DNA of 64,000 nucleotides from Myxococcales bacterium (GCA_016793325.1 JAEUKI010000009.1:62001-126000); one strand, 5' to 3'. Shown: positions 24,606 to 33,414, numbered from the stretch's first letter. Made by a program: numbers and translations. The notes: generated by a model from the letters alone, not told the origin.

Positions 24606-25775
24606 ATGTCTCGCGCGCACACGAACACGGCGGCTCGAGCGCTCGTCGCGTCGCTCTCGATCGCGGTCGTCGCGTGCGCGCCGCCGTTGCAGACCGTGCG
24701 CGAGGATCGAACGGACCTCCCCGTGCCCTCGCTCACGCCCGAGCAACTCACGCGCTTTCGACGCGGTGACGAGCTCTTCGAGCGGCCGTTTCGCGCGAGT
24801 CAGGGCCTCGGCCCCGTCTACGTCCGCAGCGCGTGCGCGAGCTGCCACGAGGGCGACGGCCGCGGCCCCGGAGCGGTCGAACGCATGGTGGTCCTCACGC
24901 CCGAGGGAGCGATCGCGCGCGATCAACACACGCTCCTGCCGTACGGCTCCGTCGCGCGACCCGAGTTCGTCGCGCCCGCGACGCGCGGCGTCCTCGCGCC
25001 CGACGATCCGAGCGTGTTTCGATCGCTCCGCGTCGGCCCCGCGGTGTTCGGCCGCGGGTACATCGAGGCCGTCGACGAGCGCGAGCTCGAGCGCGTCGCC
25101 CGCGAACAGTCGCAGCGCGCAGGGCCCGTGCGCGGAAGGGTCCCGCGGCTCGGCGACGGACGCGTCGGACGCTTCGGCGTCAAAGCGAGGATCGCCACGC
25201 TCCGCGAGTTCGTCGCCGACGCGCTGCGCGGAGACATGGGCCTCACGAGCTCCGTGTTCGCGACAGAGGTCACGAACCCCGAAGGCATCACCGACGATCA
25301 GCGGGTCGGCATCGACGTCGACGACGAGCAGCTCGACGCGCTCGCGCTCTACGTCGCCGCCATCGATTTGCCCCGAAGAGAAGCGCCCTCACCGATCGGA
25401 GCGTCGCTCTTCGAGCGCGCCCGGTGCGCCGACTGCCACACGCCCTCGCTCGCGACGCGAACCGACTATCCCCTCGCCGCCCTCGCGGGCCGCGCCGCGA
25501 ACCTCTACACGGACCTGCTCCTGCACGACATGGGAGACGCCCTCGCGGACCACGTCGCTGAGGGCGCCGCGGGCGGGCGCGACTGGCGCACAGCTCCGCT
25601 CATCGGACTGCGATTTCACAGGTCGCTCATGCACGACGGCCACGCGCGAACGGTGGCCGAGGCGATCTCGGCGCACGAGGGCGCCCGGTCCGAGGCCAAC
25701 GAGTCGGTCGCGGCGTATCGAGCGCTCTCGGCGGACGAGCAGCGATCGCTCGAGCGCTTCGTCCTCGGCTTGTAA
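24606..25775 (+). CDS. Di-haem oxidoreductase (DHOR), second copy
   Basis: The product is 389 residues. The signal peptide has a lipobox VVAC (Cys24). Two haem-binding sites are visible: CASCH (77-81) and CADCH (274-278). The DHOR landmarks are GRFGVKARIATLREFVADA, MGLTSSVF, LYTDLLLHDMGDALADH and WRTAPLIGLRFHRSLMHDGH. It is shorter than the copy at 21875-23269 and about one third identical by eye in the C-terminal half. It is co-transcribed with an EfeO-type imelysin 15 bases downstream. Confidence 0.85.
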   Translation: MSRAHTNTAARALVASLSIAVVACAPPLQTVREDRTDLPVPSLTPEQLTRFRRGDELFERPFRASQGLGPVYVRSACASCHEGDGRGPGAVERMVVLTPEGAIARDQHTLLPYGSVARPEFVAPATRGVLAPDDPSVFRSLRVGPAVFGRGYIEAVDERELERVAREQSQRAGPVRGRVPRLGDGRVGRFGVKARIATLREFVADALRGDMGLTSSVFATEVTNPEGITDDQRVGIDVDDEQLDALALYVAAIDLPRREAPSPIGASLFERARCADCHTPSLATRTDYPLAALAGRAANLYTDLLLHDMGDALADHVAEGAAGGRDWRTAPLIGLRFHRSLMHDGHARTVAEAISAHEGARSEANESVAAYRALSADEQRSLERFVLGL

Positions 25776-25790
25776 CAAGAAAAGACACCC

Positions 25791-26822
25791 ATGTTTTCGA
25801 ATCGATCCCTCGCCCCCTCCGCTGCGCTCGTCGCGATGTCCTTCGCGATCGCCGGCTGCGCGAGCCCGCAAGAGGTCGCGACGCAGCGCACGAAGGACGC
25901 GATCGCACGAGAGCTCGCCACGCTCACGAGCGCCGCCCGAGCCCTCCGCGACGCGACGCCCGCGCCGGACCCCGACGGCTGGAGCCACACAGCAGACGCG
26001 CAGTCGATCGAGAACATGCGCGCCGCGTGGAGGCGCACGCGCGTCGCGTACGAGCGCGTGGAGGGAGCGGTCGCGATCTTGTTTCCCGAGACCGACGTCT
26101 CGATCGACGAGCGGTTCGACGCGTTCGTCACCGAGCGCGCGGACAGAAATCTCTTCGACGGCGAAGGCGTCACGGGCATGCACGCGATCGAGCGGATCCT
26201 CTGGGCAGACAGCACGCCCGAGCGCGTTCGGACCTTCGAGCAAGGGCTCCCCACCATGCCCGAGCCCGGGCGCACGCCGCGCGACGCGACCGAGGCCACA
26301 CAATTTCGAGACGAGCTCGTCGGACGCCTCGTGCGCGACTGCGAAGCGATGGAGCGCCAGTTTCGCCCCCTCGCCCTCGACAACGCGACGGCGTTTCGAG
26401 GCGTCATCGGCTCGCTCGAAGAGCAGCTCGAGAAGATCGACAAGGCCGCCACGAGCGAAGAAGAGTCCCGCTACGCGCAGTTCACGCTGGCGGACATGCG
26501 GGCCAACCTCGACGGGGGTGTGACCACGTTCGAGGCCTTCGTTCCGTGGCTCGAGAGCGTCGGCGAGCGAGCGCTCGTCACACAAATTCGAGCGAAGTTC
26601 ACCGCGATCGACGCCGCGTATCGAGCGCACGCAGGGGACGGCATCCCCGCGGTTCCAGTCGGGTACAACCCAGAGGCCCCGAGCGCCGAGCACACAGCCA
26701 CGCCCTACGGCCAACTGCGCGCGATGCTCGTCGCGGAGTCCGACCCGATGCGCAGAGACTCGCTCGTATCTCTCATGCGTCGCGCCGCGACGGCGATGCA
26801 GATCCCCGAACTCCGTCGCTGA
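25791..26822 (+). CDS. EfeO/EfeM-type imelysin lipoprotein
   Basis: The product is 343 residues. The lipobox is IAGC (Cys23). The all-helical imelysin fold shows MRAAWRRTRVAYERVEGAV, FETD-like acidic segments and the intact motif GMHAIE (129-134; His131, Glu134) followed by RILW. Size and the acidic FPETDVSIDERFDAF segment match the C-terminal domain of EfeO and stand-alone EfeM more than ICMP-type imelysins. EfeO works in ferrous iron uptake (EfeUOB); no efeU or efeB is present here. The neighbouring di-haem protein may replace the EfeB function. That is inference. Confidence 0.8.
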   Translation: MFSNRSLAPSAALVAMSFAIAGCASPQEVATQRTKDAIARELATLTSAARALRDATPAPDPDGWSHTADAQSIENMRAAWRRTRVAYERVEGAVAILFPETDVSIDERFDAFVTERADRNLFDGEGVTGMHAIERILWADSTPERVRTFEQGLPTMPEPGRTPRDATEATQFRDELVGRLVRDCEAMERQFRPLALDNATAFRGVIGSLEEQLEKIDKAATSEEESRYAQFTLADMRANLDGGVTTFEAFVPWLESVGERALVTQIRAKFTAIDAAYRAHAGDGIPAVPVGYNPEAPSAEHTATPYGQLRAMLVAESDPMRRDSLVSLMRRAATAMQIPELRR

Positions 26823-26835
26823 ACCCGACATCGAC

Positions 26836-28218
26836 ATGTACGAACTCGCAAGACTAGACGGCGCGTCGCGCTGCTTTCGATGCTCGGCTGCGTTGGCGCC
26901 GAACACCATCATCGTTCGAGCCAACAGACCCGTGCTCGGGAGCACGCCTCCGGCCACGGTCGCGTTCGACTATCACCCCGCGTGCGCGATCGACGTCGAC
27001 GTCGAGTGGACCCGGACGTGTTTGCGCGCATCGACCCTCGAGTTCGCAGAGCGCGCCGCGCTCGAAAAGCTCGCCGATCACCGCATCGCCGCGAAGACCG
27101 CCGCGAACCTCGGGCCGCGCGCGAGGGCGAAATTCGGCGCTGTCGAGCCCGTCGAGCCCGCGAGAGACCCAACGGGTCGACCTCGCGTACGAGTGCTCCT
27201 GACCGGCAACAACGCCTCCACCGACGCACGACAGTACCCGGGCGACGAAACGTTCTCCGTCGACGAAGAGCTCCGCGAGCTCGTGCGCGACGGCACCATC
27301 GCGTCACCGCTCCGCGAGTACGTGTTCGTAGAACACTTCTCGAGCGCAGCGCTGAAGATCGATCCGTCCCAGCCGCTCGTCGGCGGCGTCGTGATGATGC
27401 ACACGAGCGTCGCGCCGGCATACGCGTACCGCGCCAAGCTCGCTGACTGGCTCGCGCTCGGACTGCCGCCCCCGATTCTCTGCGTCATCAGCAACGCAGA
27501 TCGCGCGACGACCGACGCCTACACCGTCAAGCTCCGCGCGATGGTCGAGCAGACGGGATACGCCGCAGACGCGTGCCCCGTGCTCGTCTCCGAAGCGCGA
27601 AACAGCGCTCTTTTTCGGGCGATTTCGCTCGCGCTCGACGAGCACACGGCGTCGTCGAGCACGTCCACCGCGGACCCGGGGTCGCGCGCGGCCGAACAAC
27701 TCGCGCGCGCCGTCGAGCGCGGAGAGCTCGACGTGATCCTCGTGTCGCTCCAGCGCGCCGCGAAGGCCGCGCGTCGCGCGCGGGTCGCCGACAAACAATC
27801 CATGGCGCGATCCGCGCAGCGCTGCTTGCTCCAAGAGAAGTCTCGAAGGCCCGCGATCGAGCTGCTCGAGAAGTGCGACGTCGAGCTCGACTGCGCGTCC
27901 GTCCTCGACGCGATGCGCGCGCTGCTCGTCCCGCGCTCGCGACCGCTCAACGCGGACTTCGGAGCGCTCGCAGAGCTCTTGGTCTGGCACGACGATCACG
28001 GCGCCGCGCTCGACGCGTTCTTGCTCGAAGCGCTGCTCGACACGAAGCCCGACTCCAAGCGCGCCGAAGCGATCGCGGCGCTGCTCGGCCGCTCGTTTCG
28101 AAGCACCACTGCGGCCGCGCTGAGGGCCGCGAGCGAGCGCGCGAAGCCTCCCCTCGCCTCGCTGCTCAGCGCCGCGGCAACGGAGGTCGAACGAAGGAGC
28201 GCGACGATCGAAGGCTGA
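26836..28218 (+). CDS. Unknown protein with N-terminal zinc-finger-like motif
   Basis: The product is 460 residues, not recognised. The N-terminus has a CFRC ... YHPAC arrangement (Cys13, Cys16, His and Cys about 33 residues later), like a C2HC zinc finger of PARP type. Residues about 110-260 look like a Rossmann-type alpha/beta region (RVRVLLTGNN, LREYVFVEHF, PPILCVISNADRATT). The remainder is helical with HEAT-like character. There is no signal peptide. It begins 14 bases after the imelysin stop, in the same operon as envelope iron proteins, which is unusual for a cytosolic protein. The stop TGA lies in a hairpin. Confidence 0.6.
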   Translation: MYELARLDGASRCFRCSAALAPNTIIVRANRPVLGSTPPATVAFDYHPACAIDVDVEWTRTCLRASTLEFAERAALEKLADHRIAAKTAANLGPRARAKFGAVEPVEPARDPTGRPRVRVLLTGNNASTDARQYPGDETFSVDEELRELVRDGTIASPLREYVFVEHFSSAALKIDPSQPLVGGVVMMHTSVAPAYAYRAKLADWLALGLPPPILCVISNADRATTDAYTVKLRAMVEQTGYAADACPVLVSEARNSALFRAISLALDEHTASSSTSTADPGSRAAEQLARAVERGELDVILVSLQRAAKAARRARVADKQSMARSAQRCLLQEKSRRPAIELLEKCDVELDCASVLDAMRALLVPRSRPLNADFGALAELLVWHDDHGAALDAFLLEALLDTKPDSKRAEAIAALLGRSFRSTTAAALRAASERAKPPLASLLSAAATEVERRSATIEG

Positions 28219-28230
28219 CCGGAACGGTCA
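28216..28230. terminator. TGACC-N5-GGTCA hairpin at a convergent junction
   Basis: The left arm starts with the plus stop codon (28216-28218). The minus-strand gene stops at 28233-28235 just beyond. There is no U-tract. Confidence 0.35.
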
Positions 28231-28232
28231 CC

Positions 28233-29108
28233 CTATCGAAGCACCGCCGGGTCGAGGAGCCTGTGCTCGACGAGGTAGCTCCACACGACGTCGGGGACGA
28301 GCGCGACGAGCTTCTCGTGCTCGTATGTTCGCCCGCGCTCGCGAACGAGCGACGACGAGATGTTGCTCGTCACGACGTTGTCTTTGAAATACCGGTGGCG
28401 AGGGTCGCTCAAGATCGAGCGCTCTTTATCGAACTCGTACCCGAGCCGATGGATCACGTAGATGTCGAGGTTGTCCGCCATCCACTGCGCGCCTCCCCAC
28501 TCGTGAAAGCTCTGCGCGACGTCCGAGCCCATCACCCACGCGAAGCGATGGTTCGGAAACGCGGGAAACATGAAATCCCGCAGAATAAACGCGGTCTCCT
28601 TCGCCTTCGGGTAGATCTCGTCTCCGTGCGCGATCTCGAAGTCGCACACCTTGAGCCTCGGGTACTTCGCGACGGCGCGGCGAACCATCTCGAGCCTGTG
28701 CTCCGCAGGCATGAGCTTCTTGCCCCAAGGGTGCTGCCCCGGGAGCACGTACCAGACCTCGTCGACCTCGGTCAGCGCCAGGACCTCGAGGCCGATCGTG
28801 AGGTGGGCGTTGGTGATTGGGTTCGCGGACGTTCCGACGAGGGCGATGAGGCGACCGTGCTGACGCGATTCGAGCTTCTTGATTGTGTGTGCGACAACCT
28901 CGTCGAGCGAGAGCCCCTCTTCGTTGAGCAGCTGAAGGAGGCTCCACGCGGCGTCGCCCGCCTGGTCGACGAGGTGCGCGCGATCGCGGTGATGCGACAG
29001 CTCGGACACCTGTTGCGCGAGGTCCCTCAGGCGCTCGCGCAGCTCGGTGCGCGCGAAGTGCTGATCGTGGCTGCGACGAACGATCCCCTGGAGCTCCTTC
29101 GTGTCCAT
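28233..29108 (-). CDS. MazG-like/nicotinate-nucleotide adenylyltransferase-like fusion
   Basis: The product is 291 residues. Residues 1-85 are helical and resemble a MazG-like nucleotide pyrophosphohydrolase end (DQAGDAAWSLLQLLNEEG, then TIKKLESR). From about 88 the sequence is a nucleotidyltransferase of the NadD type: VGTSANPITNAHLTIG (the T/HxGH motif is degenerate as TNAH), WYVLPGQHPWGKK, DFEIAHGDEIYPKA, FAWVMGSDVAQSFHEW and the C-terminal SNISSSLVRERG (ISSTxxR-like). It would make dinucleotide cofactor precursors such as deamido-NAD. The fusion order suggests nucleotide house-cleaning coupled to adenylyl transfer. Confidence 0.75.
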   Translation of the reverse strand: MDTKELQGIVRRSHDQHFARTELRERLRDLAQQVSELSHHRDRAHLVDQAGDAAWSLLQLLNEEGLSLDEVVAHTIKKLESRQHGRLIALVGTSANPITNAHLTIGLEVLALTEVDEVWYVLPGQHPWGKKLMPAEHRLEMVRRAVAKYPRLKVCDFEIAHGDEIYPKAKETAFILRDFMFPAFPNHRFAWVMGSDVAQSFHEWGGAQWMADNLDIYVIHRLGYEFDKERSILSDPRHRYFKDNVVTSNISSSLVRERGRTYEHEKLVALVPDVVWSYLVEHRLLDPAVLR

Positions 29109-29370
29109 GCGAAGCGAGTGTACGTGAAGGCGCTCTGGGCCGTGACCGCGACCAGCGTCGCGTCCAACGAACGCGCGACCCACCACCAATCCGGAGAATA
29201 TCCGCGCGAGCGTCGGTATCGGCGCGGTGACAACGGCGGGGCGCACGTTGCGCGCGGCGCAGGGGCGTGTTGCCCTATCCGCGAGCCCACGAGAATCAGC
29301 GCGAGAATCTCGGCTCGCGCGGCTCGAGGGTCCGCGACGAGTCGAAGACACCCCAAAGGGGACACCCGCG

Positions 29371-30507
29371 ATGAACAAGCGATCATGCTCGGTTCGAACA
29401 CGATTCACCCGCGAGCAGCGCGCGCGCACGCGTGTTGTGTGCGCGCTGTCGGTCGCGGCGCTCGCGCTCGATGCACCCGCGCAACGACGGGACTCCACGC
29501 CGTCCATCGTCACGTTCGACGGGGCGCAAGACGGCGCGCGCTCGACGGTGCTCGTGCGCTTCACTGGAAGCGATCGCGCCCCGCAACGACTCGGCGAAGT
29601 CACACACGCTCCCGGCTCGGCGCGACGCGGCGTCGTCGCCCGAGTGCGCGGCCGGTGGAGCGCGTTTGTCGTCGTCGCCGAGCGCCCGCCGCACGCAGGA
29701 ACGTACGACAGCGCCCTCTACCGCGTCGATGCGCGCGGCGCCGCGCGGCTCGTCGGAGGGATCGCGAACGCGTCGACGCCGATCGTCACCGAGGCGGGCG
29801 ACGTGGTCGTCGAGCGCGGCGTCGCTGGCGTGACGCCGACGGCGCGCGGCCCGTTGCGAGAGGACGCGCTCGAGATCGCCGCTGTCGACTCGGAGACCGG
29901 CGCGCTTCGAACCGCGCTTCGACGACGAGGGCAGCTCGCGTTTGTCGGGACAGCGCTCCGCGGGCACGAGGTCCTCGTGTACACCGTCGATGGCCCCTCG
30001 AGCGCGCTCGTCTCGCTCGACGTCGCGACGGGAGCGACGCGGCCGATCATCGCGAATCTCCAGGGAATCGCCCGCGATTTCAGCTACGACCGCGCGCGCG
30101 ATACCGTGGTGTTCGCGCGAGGAACCGCCGAAGGGTACGAGCTCGCCACGGTCGCGGCGTCGGGCGCTTCGGCGAGCGCGACCCCGGTGTTTCGCACGCA
30201 GAGCGAGCACTTGATGCCGCTCTCGATCGGCTCGGGTCGCGTGGTCCTCGATTCGCCCGACGGGCGCGGGCTCGCGGTGTTCGACCCGCGCGGCGCGATA
30301 CGAGCGCTGTCTCCGCTCGGGAGCGGGATCGATCGACCGCGCGCGGTGAGCGGAGACTGGGTCGCGTTCGAGCATCGGGCCACGCGCGCCGCGACGACCG
30401 CGCACGGCCTTCACCATTGCGCGCACGGAACAACGGTCTCGACGACGATCGAAAGCGGGACCGACTCTGTGATCCTCGGTCTGATTCCGGCGGGGGAGTC
30501 GCTATGA
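29371..30507 (+). CDS. Secreted beta-propeller-like protein, unknown
   Basis: The product is 378 residues. The N-terminus has a basic region and a hydrophobic segment (RVVCALSVAALALDAPAQ) as a signal peptide. The rest is beta-rich with repeated blade-like units (SALYRVDARGAARLVGGI, SLDVATGATRPIIANLQG, RGLAVFDPRGAIRALSPLG), suggesting a six- or seven-bladed propeller. No catalytic motif is visible. The stop overlaps the start of the following lysozyme-like gene (ATGA at 30504-30507), so the two are translated together. Confidence 0.6.
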   Translation: MNKRSCSVRTRFTREQRARTRVVCALSVAALALDAPAQRRDSTPSIVTFDGAQDGARSTVLVRFTGSDRAPQRLGEVTHAPGSARRGVVARVRGRWSAFVVVAERPPHAGTYDSALYRVDARGAARLVGGIANASTPIVTEAGDVVVERGVAGVTPTARGPLREDALEIAAVDSETGALRTALRRRGQLAFVGTALRGHEVLVYTVDGPSSALVSLDVATGATRPIIANLQGIARDFSYDRARDTVVFARGTAEGYELATVAASGASASATPVFRTQSEHLMPLSIGSGRVVLDSPDGRGLAVFDPRGAIRALSPLGSGIDRPRAVSGDWVAFEHRATRAATTAHGLHHCAHGTTVSTTIESGTDSVILGLIPAGESL

Positions 30508-31964
30508 ACCGCGCGCCGATCGCGGTCGCGGCGCTGCTCGCGACGATCTCGTTCGCGGACGTGGCTCGCGCGCAGTGCGCCGCGCAGCCCGCGGGGTGTC
30601 GCCAAGCGCGCGTCGCTGGGACCAACCCCGATCGCGCAGAAATCGGGCGAAACATCGAGCAGATCGCCGTCGGCCCCGCGCGCTACGGCGCCCTCGGATG
30701 GAACTTCTCGGGCACCGCCAGCGGCACGATCAGCTCGGGTCCCGGCGTGTGCACCGGCGGAACGAGCCCGCGCGTCCCCGCCCACTCACCGTGCCCTTTG
30801 CTGAAGGCCATCTTCGCGATCGAAGACTCTTGGCGTCAGTTCGATTCGACAAACTGCACGTTGGTGTCCTTCGACTGCGGCTACGGGATCGGTCAGGTCA
30901 CGAGCGGAATGCGAACGTCGGACCCGATGCCCGTGTGGGAGCCCGCGCGCGTCGCGTCGAGCCTGACCTACAACGCGTCGGTCGGCCTCGCGATCTTGAT
31001 GGGCAAATGGCAGGCGTCGCCGTGCATCGGCGGCAACGACCCCGACGTCATCGAAGATTGGTACTTCGCGACGTGGGCGTACAACGGCTGGGTCTACAAC
31101 AACAACCCGAACAACCCCCGCTTCGACCCGGCGCGCCCACCTTTTCAATCGGGCCTGACGCGAGGCAACTATCCGTATCAAGAGCTCGTGTGGGGCGTGA
31201 TGCGCACGCCGTACGGCTCGCCCGACAGCCCGTGGTGGCCCGCGGTCGCGGTCTCGTATCCCGTGCGCTCGATGATCGCGAATCCGCCAGGAAACATCGC
31301 GCGACCGCTGCCCGAGCACCGCGACACGTGCACGACCACCGCGCCCCCGACCTGCGCGACGCGCTGTTATCTCACCGCCACAGGACGCGCGACGGACAAC
31401 ACGTCCGCGCCCGGATGCGCCGCGGTCGGCGCGTACCACCAGGGAACCGAAGGCGCCGCGCCCTTCTCGTGCTGGCGCTGCCAAGCGATGACGAGCGCGG
31501 GCGGACGCATGGCGCAGGGCTGGTACGGAGGCGGGACTCCGTCGCGCTGCGATTCGTCGATCGACACGACGACGCCCATGGACTCGGGCGTGGCGTTCGA
31601 CTCGGGCGTCGCGCGACCGGACACAGGGGTCGCGCGACCGGACACGAGCGTTGCGTTCGACGCGCCGAGCTCGCCACGAGACACGGGCGTCGCGTTCGAC
31701 ACGAGCGTGAACACAGACGCGCCGAGCCCCCTCGAAGACAGCGCGACGGCTGACTCGACGACGTCGCGCGACGCGCGCTCGACCCGCGACGGGAGCAGCG
31801 GAGCCGTCGTCGACGGCGGATGCGGGTGCGTCGTGGCGACGCAAGCGCGCACCGCAGGGCGCGGCGGACTCGCGTTGATGACGGCGGCCGTCGGGCTCGC
31901 GATCACGCGAGGGCGTCGTCGCAGAGCACGCGCGGGTCATCGACGCACACACAATCAACGGTAG
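30504..31964 (+). CDS. Secreted lysozyme-like protein with MYXO-CTERM-like anchor
   Basis: The product is 486 residues. A signal peptide (about 1-23, ending ADVARA) precedes a domain of about 290 residues with lysozyme/transglycosylase character: LLKAIFAIEDSWRQF (candidate Glu), FDCGYGIGQVTSGM and SVGLAILMGKWQ. This is the E...GxxQ spacing of muramidase-like folds. A repetitive region of Asp/Thr/Ser/Val units follows (SGVAFDSGVARPDTGVARPD). The C-terminus has GGCGC, a hydrophobic helix and a run of Arg, as in MYXO-CTERM sorting signals. It probably acts at the cell surface on peptidoglycan or another polysaccharide. Confidence 0.75.
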   Translation: MNRAPIAVAALLATISFADVARAQCAAQPAGCRQARVAGTNPDRAEIGRNIEQIAVGPARYGALGWNFSGTASGTISSGPGVCTGGTSPRVPAHSPCPLLKAIFAIEDSWRQFDSTNCTLVSFDCGYGIGQVTSGMRTSDPMPVWEPARVASSLTYNASVGLAILMGKWQASPCIGGNDPDVIEDWYFATWAYNGWVYNNNPNNPRFDPARPPFQSGLTRGNYPYQELVWGVMRTPYGSPDSPWWPAVAVSYPVRSMIANPPGNIARPLPEHRDTCTTTAPPTCATRCYLTATGRATDNTSAPGCAAVGAYHQGTEGAAPFSCWRCQAMTSAGGRMAQGWYGGGTPSRCDSSIDTTTPMDSGVAFDSGVARPDTGVARPDTSVAFDAPSSPRDTGVAFDTSVNTDAPSPLEDSATADSTTSRDARSTRDGSSGAVVDGGCGCVVATQARTAGRGGLALMTAAVGLAITRGRRRRARAGHRRTHNQR

Positions 31965-31998
31965 TCGTCGCCAGCACGCCGAGCGCCGCCGCGACGAT

Positions 31999-33216
31999 TC
32001 AAAACGTGAACGCGCCGCTCGGCCGCGTGAAGCAGAGGCCATCGGCGTTCAAGTGCATCATCGCGCGCGACGAAAACGCGACGAACGAGCGCAGGTCGTC
32101 GACGCCCGGCGAGCCGTTGGACTCGGCGATCAGCCGCGCTCCGGGCGCGGTGTAGCCCATCGTCTGCCCGCCTCGATCGGGGACAGGGCGCGTCATGCGG
32201 TCGACGATGTTGCTCGGAGCGACGCCCATCAAATCATCGAGCGACGAGAGCGCCGGAGCGCCCATCGCGCCTGCGCGCGCGCGCGCCGCGAAGTGATCGA
32301 AGCGCGGCGGCGGGTCTTCTACGTTGAGCCGGAGCCAGAACATGTGATCGATGTGAAACGTGATCTGCGCCCGCACAGCGCCGGTCGTGCGCGGCGCGAC
32401 GCCCGGGGCGCCGTCCGCGCCGTTGTCGGGATTCTGGCAGTTGATGTACTCCGCGGGCGCACCGAAGCCGTAGCGAAAGCGGACCGACGTGGAGTAGTCG
32501 GCCTCGGGCGTTCCCGCTGCTGGCGCGCGGCCGCGGTACGTGGCGGTGCCCGACAGGAGCATGGTCCAGCCGCGCGCGATCATGTCGTTGTAGTCCGCGA
32601 ACTGCTCGCGCGAGAGGTTGACGTTCGTCGCGTCGCCGCGGGCGCGCACGGTCGCGTACGAAAACGCATAGCGAATCATCGGGTCGAGCGGCGCTCCTGC
32701 GCCGGTCTGCTGCATCGCAAACAGGGGGATCGCCGTCTCCGAGCCTCCGCCCGCGCCGACGAACGAGCCCATCTTCTTCACGTCGATCGCGAACGCGCGT
32801 CGCTCGCGGAGGACCTCGGCGCCGATCGCGCTCTGATTCGCCGGGTTGGTCGACGGCTGATTGAGCCGGATGTCTCCAATCGTCGCGAGGATCTGGTCGA
32901 AGCGCACCTCCCAACCATCGACGAAGACGATCTCGCCCATCGCCGGCGTGGCCGTGTACGAGAAGCCCTCTTGCCCGAGCTGCTCGCTCGAGACCGTGAC
33001 GTGAATCGTCCGCGGAGCGTTGCTCGCAGGCGTAATTCCCGGGTCGAAAGGCTGCTCGAACGCGGGCCCCACCGACGCGTCCGACGGCCCCTGCGCGTCG
33101 CCGCTCGCAGCGTCGCCTCCATCTGCGACGGGGCCCGGCGACGCACAACCAACAGCCCCGAGCGCGGCGACCAAGCACACGCCCGCGACGCGCAACACGC
33201 CAACCTTCGATCTCAT
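31999..33216 (-). CDS. Lipoprotein, unknown, divergent from CobW
   Basis: The product is 405 residues from ATG 33216, which gives a compact signal with lipobox GAVGC. An Ala/Asp linker precedes a beta-rich domain. Notable features are ATIGDIRLNQPS, FAIDVKKMGSF, YAFSYATVRARG and a His-containing strand ITFHIDHMFWLRLNVED followed by PPRFDHFAARA. These residues could coordinate a metal. No family is recognised. Its promoter faces that of the CobW operon across 230 bp holding one perfect and one degenerate zinc-type box, so it is a good candidate for a zinc-scavenging surface protein. Confidence 0.65.
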   Translation of the reverse strand: MRSKVGVLRVAGVCLVAALGAVGCASPGPVADGGDAASGDAQGPSDASVGPAFEQPFDPGITPASNAPRTIHVTVSSEQLGQEGFSYTATPAMGEIVFVDGWEVRFDQILATIGDIRLNQPSTNPANQSAIGAEVLRERRAFAIDVKKMGSFVGAGGGSETAIPLFAMQQTGAGAPLDPMIRYAFSYATVRARGDATNVNLSREQFADYNDMIARGWTMLLSGTATYRGRAPAAGTPEADYSTSVRFRYGFGAPAEYINCQNPDNGADGAPGVAPRTTGAVRAQITFHIDHMFWLRLNVEDPPPRFDHFAARARAGAMGAPALSSLDDLMGVAPSNIVDRMTRPVPDRGGQTMGYTAPGARLIAESNGSPGVDDLRSFVAFSSRAMMHLNADGLCFTRPSGAFTF

Positions 33217-33254
33217 TTGTCTTCTCGAACCTCGTGGGCGCGTCATGCCATGAT

Positions 33255-33277
33255 GCAATCAATATGCAAATGCAAAT
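33255..33277. promoter_or_regulatory. Degenerate zinc-type box and TGCAAA repeat
   Basis: GCAA-N5-ATGC at 33255-33267 differs from the GCAA-N5-TTGC core by one base. It overlaps TGCAAATGCAAAT (33265-33277), a 13-mer shared with the imelysin promoter region. It is about 40 bp upstream of the lipoprotein start. Confidence 0.4.
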
Positions 33278-33395
33278 CAAATACAATTAAGAGCTGCCCC
33301 CGTCTTCGCCCTCGTCCGCGGCGCAGCGAAACAGCTCGCGGCGGGCAACGAGCGCATGCACTGAGCAGCCGATCGCACAACGCATCACAAATTCA

Positions 33396-33414
33396 TTTGC
33401 AACCGCATTGCAAA
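33396..33414. promoter_or_regulatory. Zur-like palindrome TTTGCAA-N5-TTGCAAA
   Basis: This is a perfect 7-5-7 dyad 31 bp before the CobW start, identical in both arms to the one at 12237-12255. The position would block the promoter of the CobW-L33-CobW-WD40 operon. Repressor identity is inferred. Confidence 0.65.

Noticed and set aside
27573..30503. Very long plus-strand frame running into the lysozyme-like gene
   Set aside because: Only the last part (from 30504) has a signal peptide and fold. The rest is an Arg-rich shadow of three other genes.
31559..31700. Short tandem repeats as a minisatellite or CRISPR-like array
   Set aside because: They encode the Asp/Thr/Val stalk of the anchored lysozyme-like protein and keep the reading frame; there are no regular spacers.
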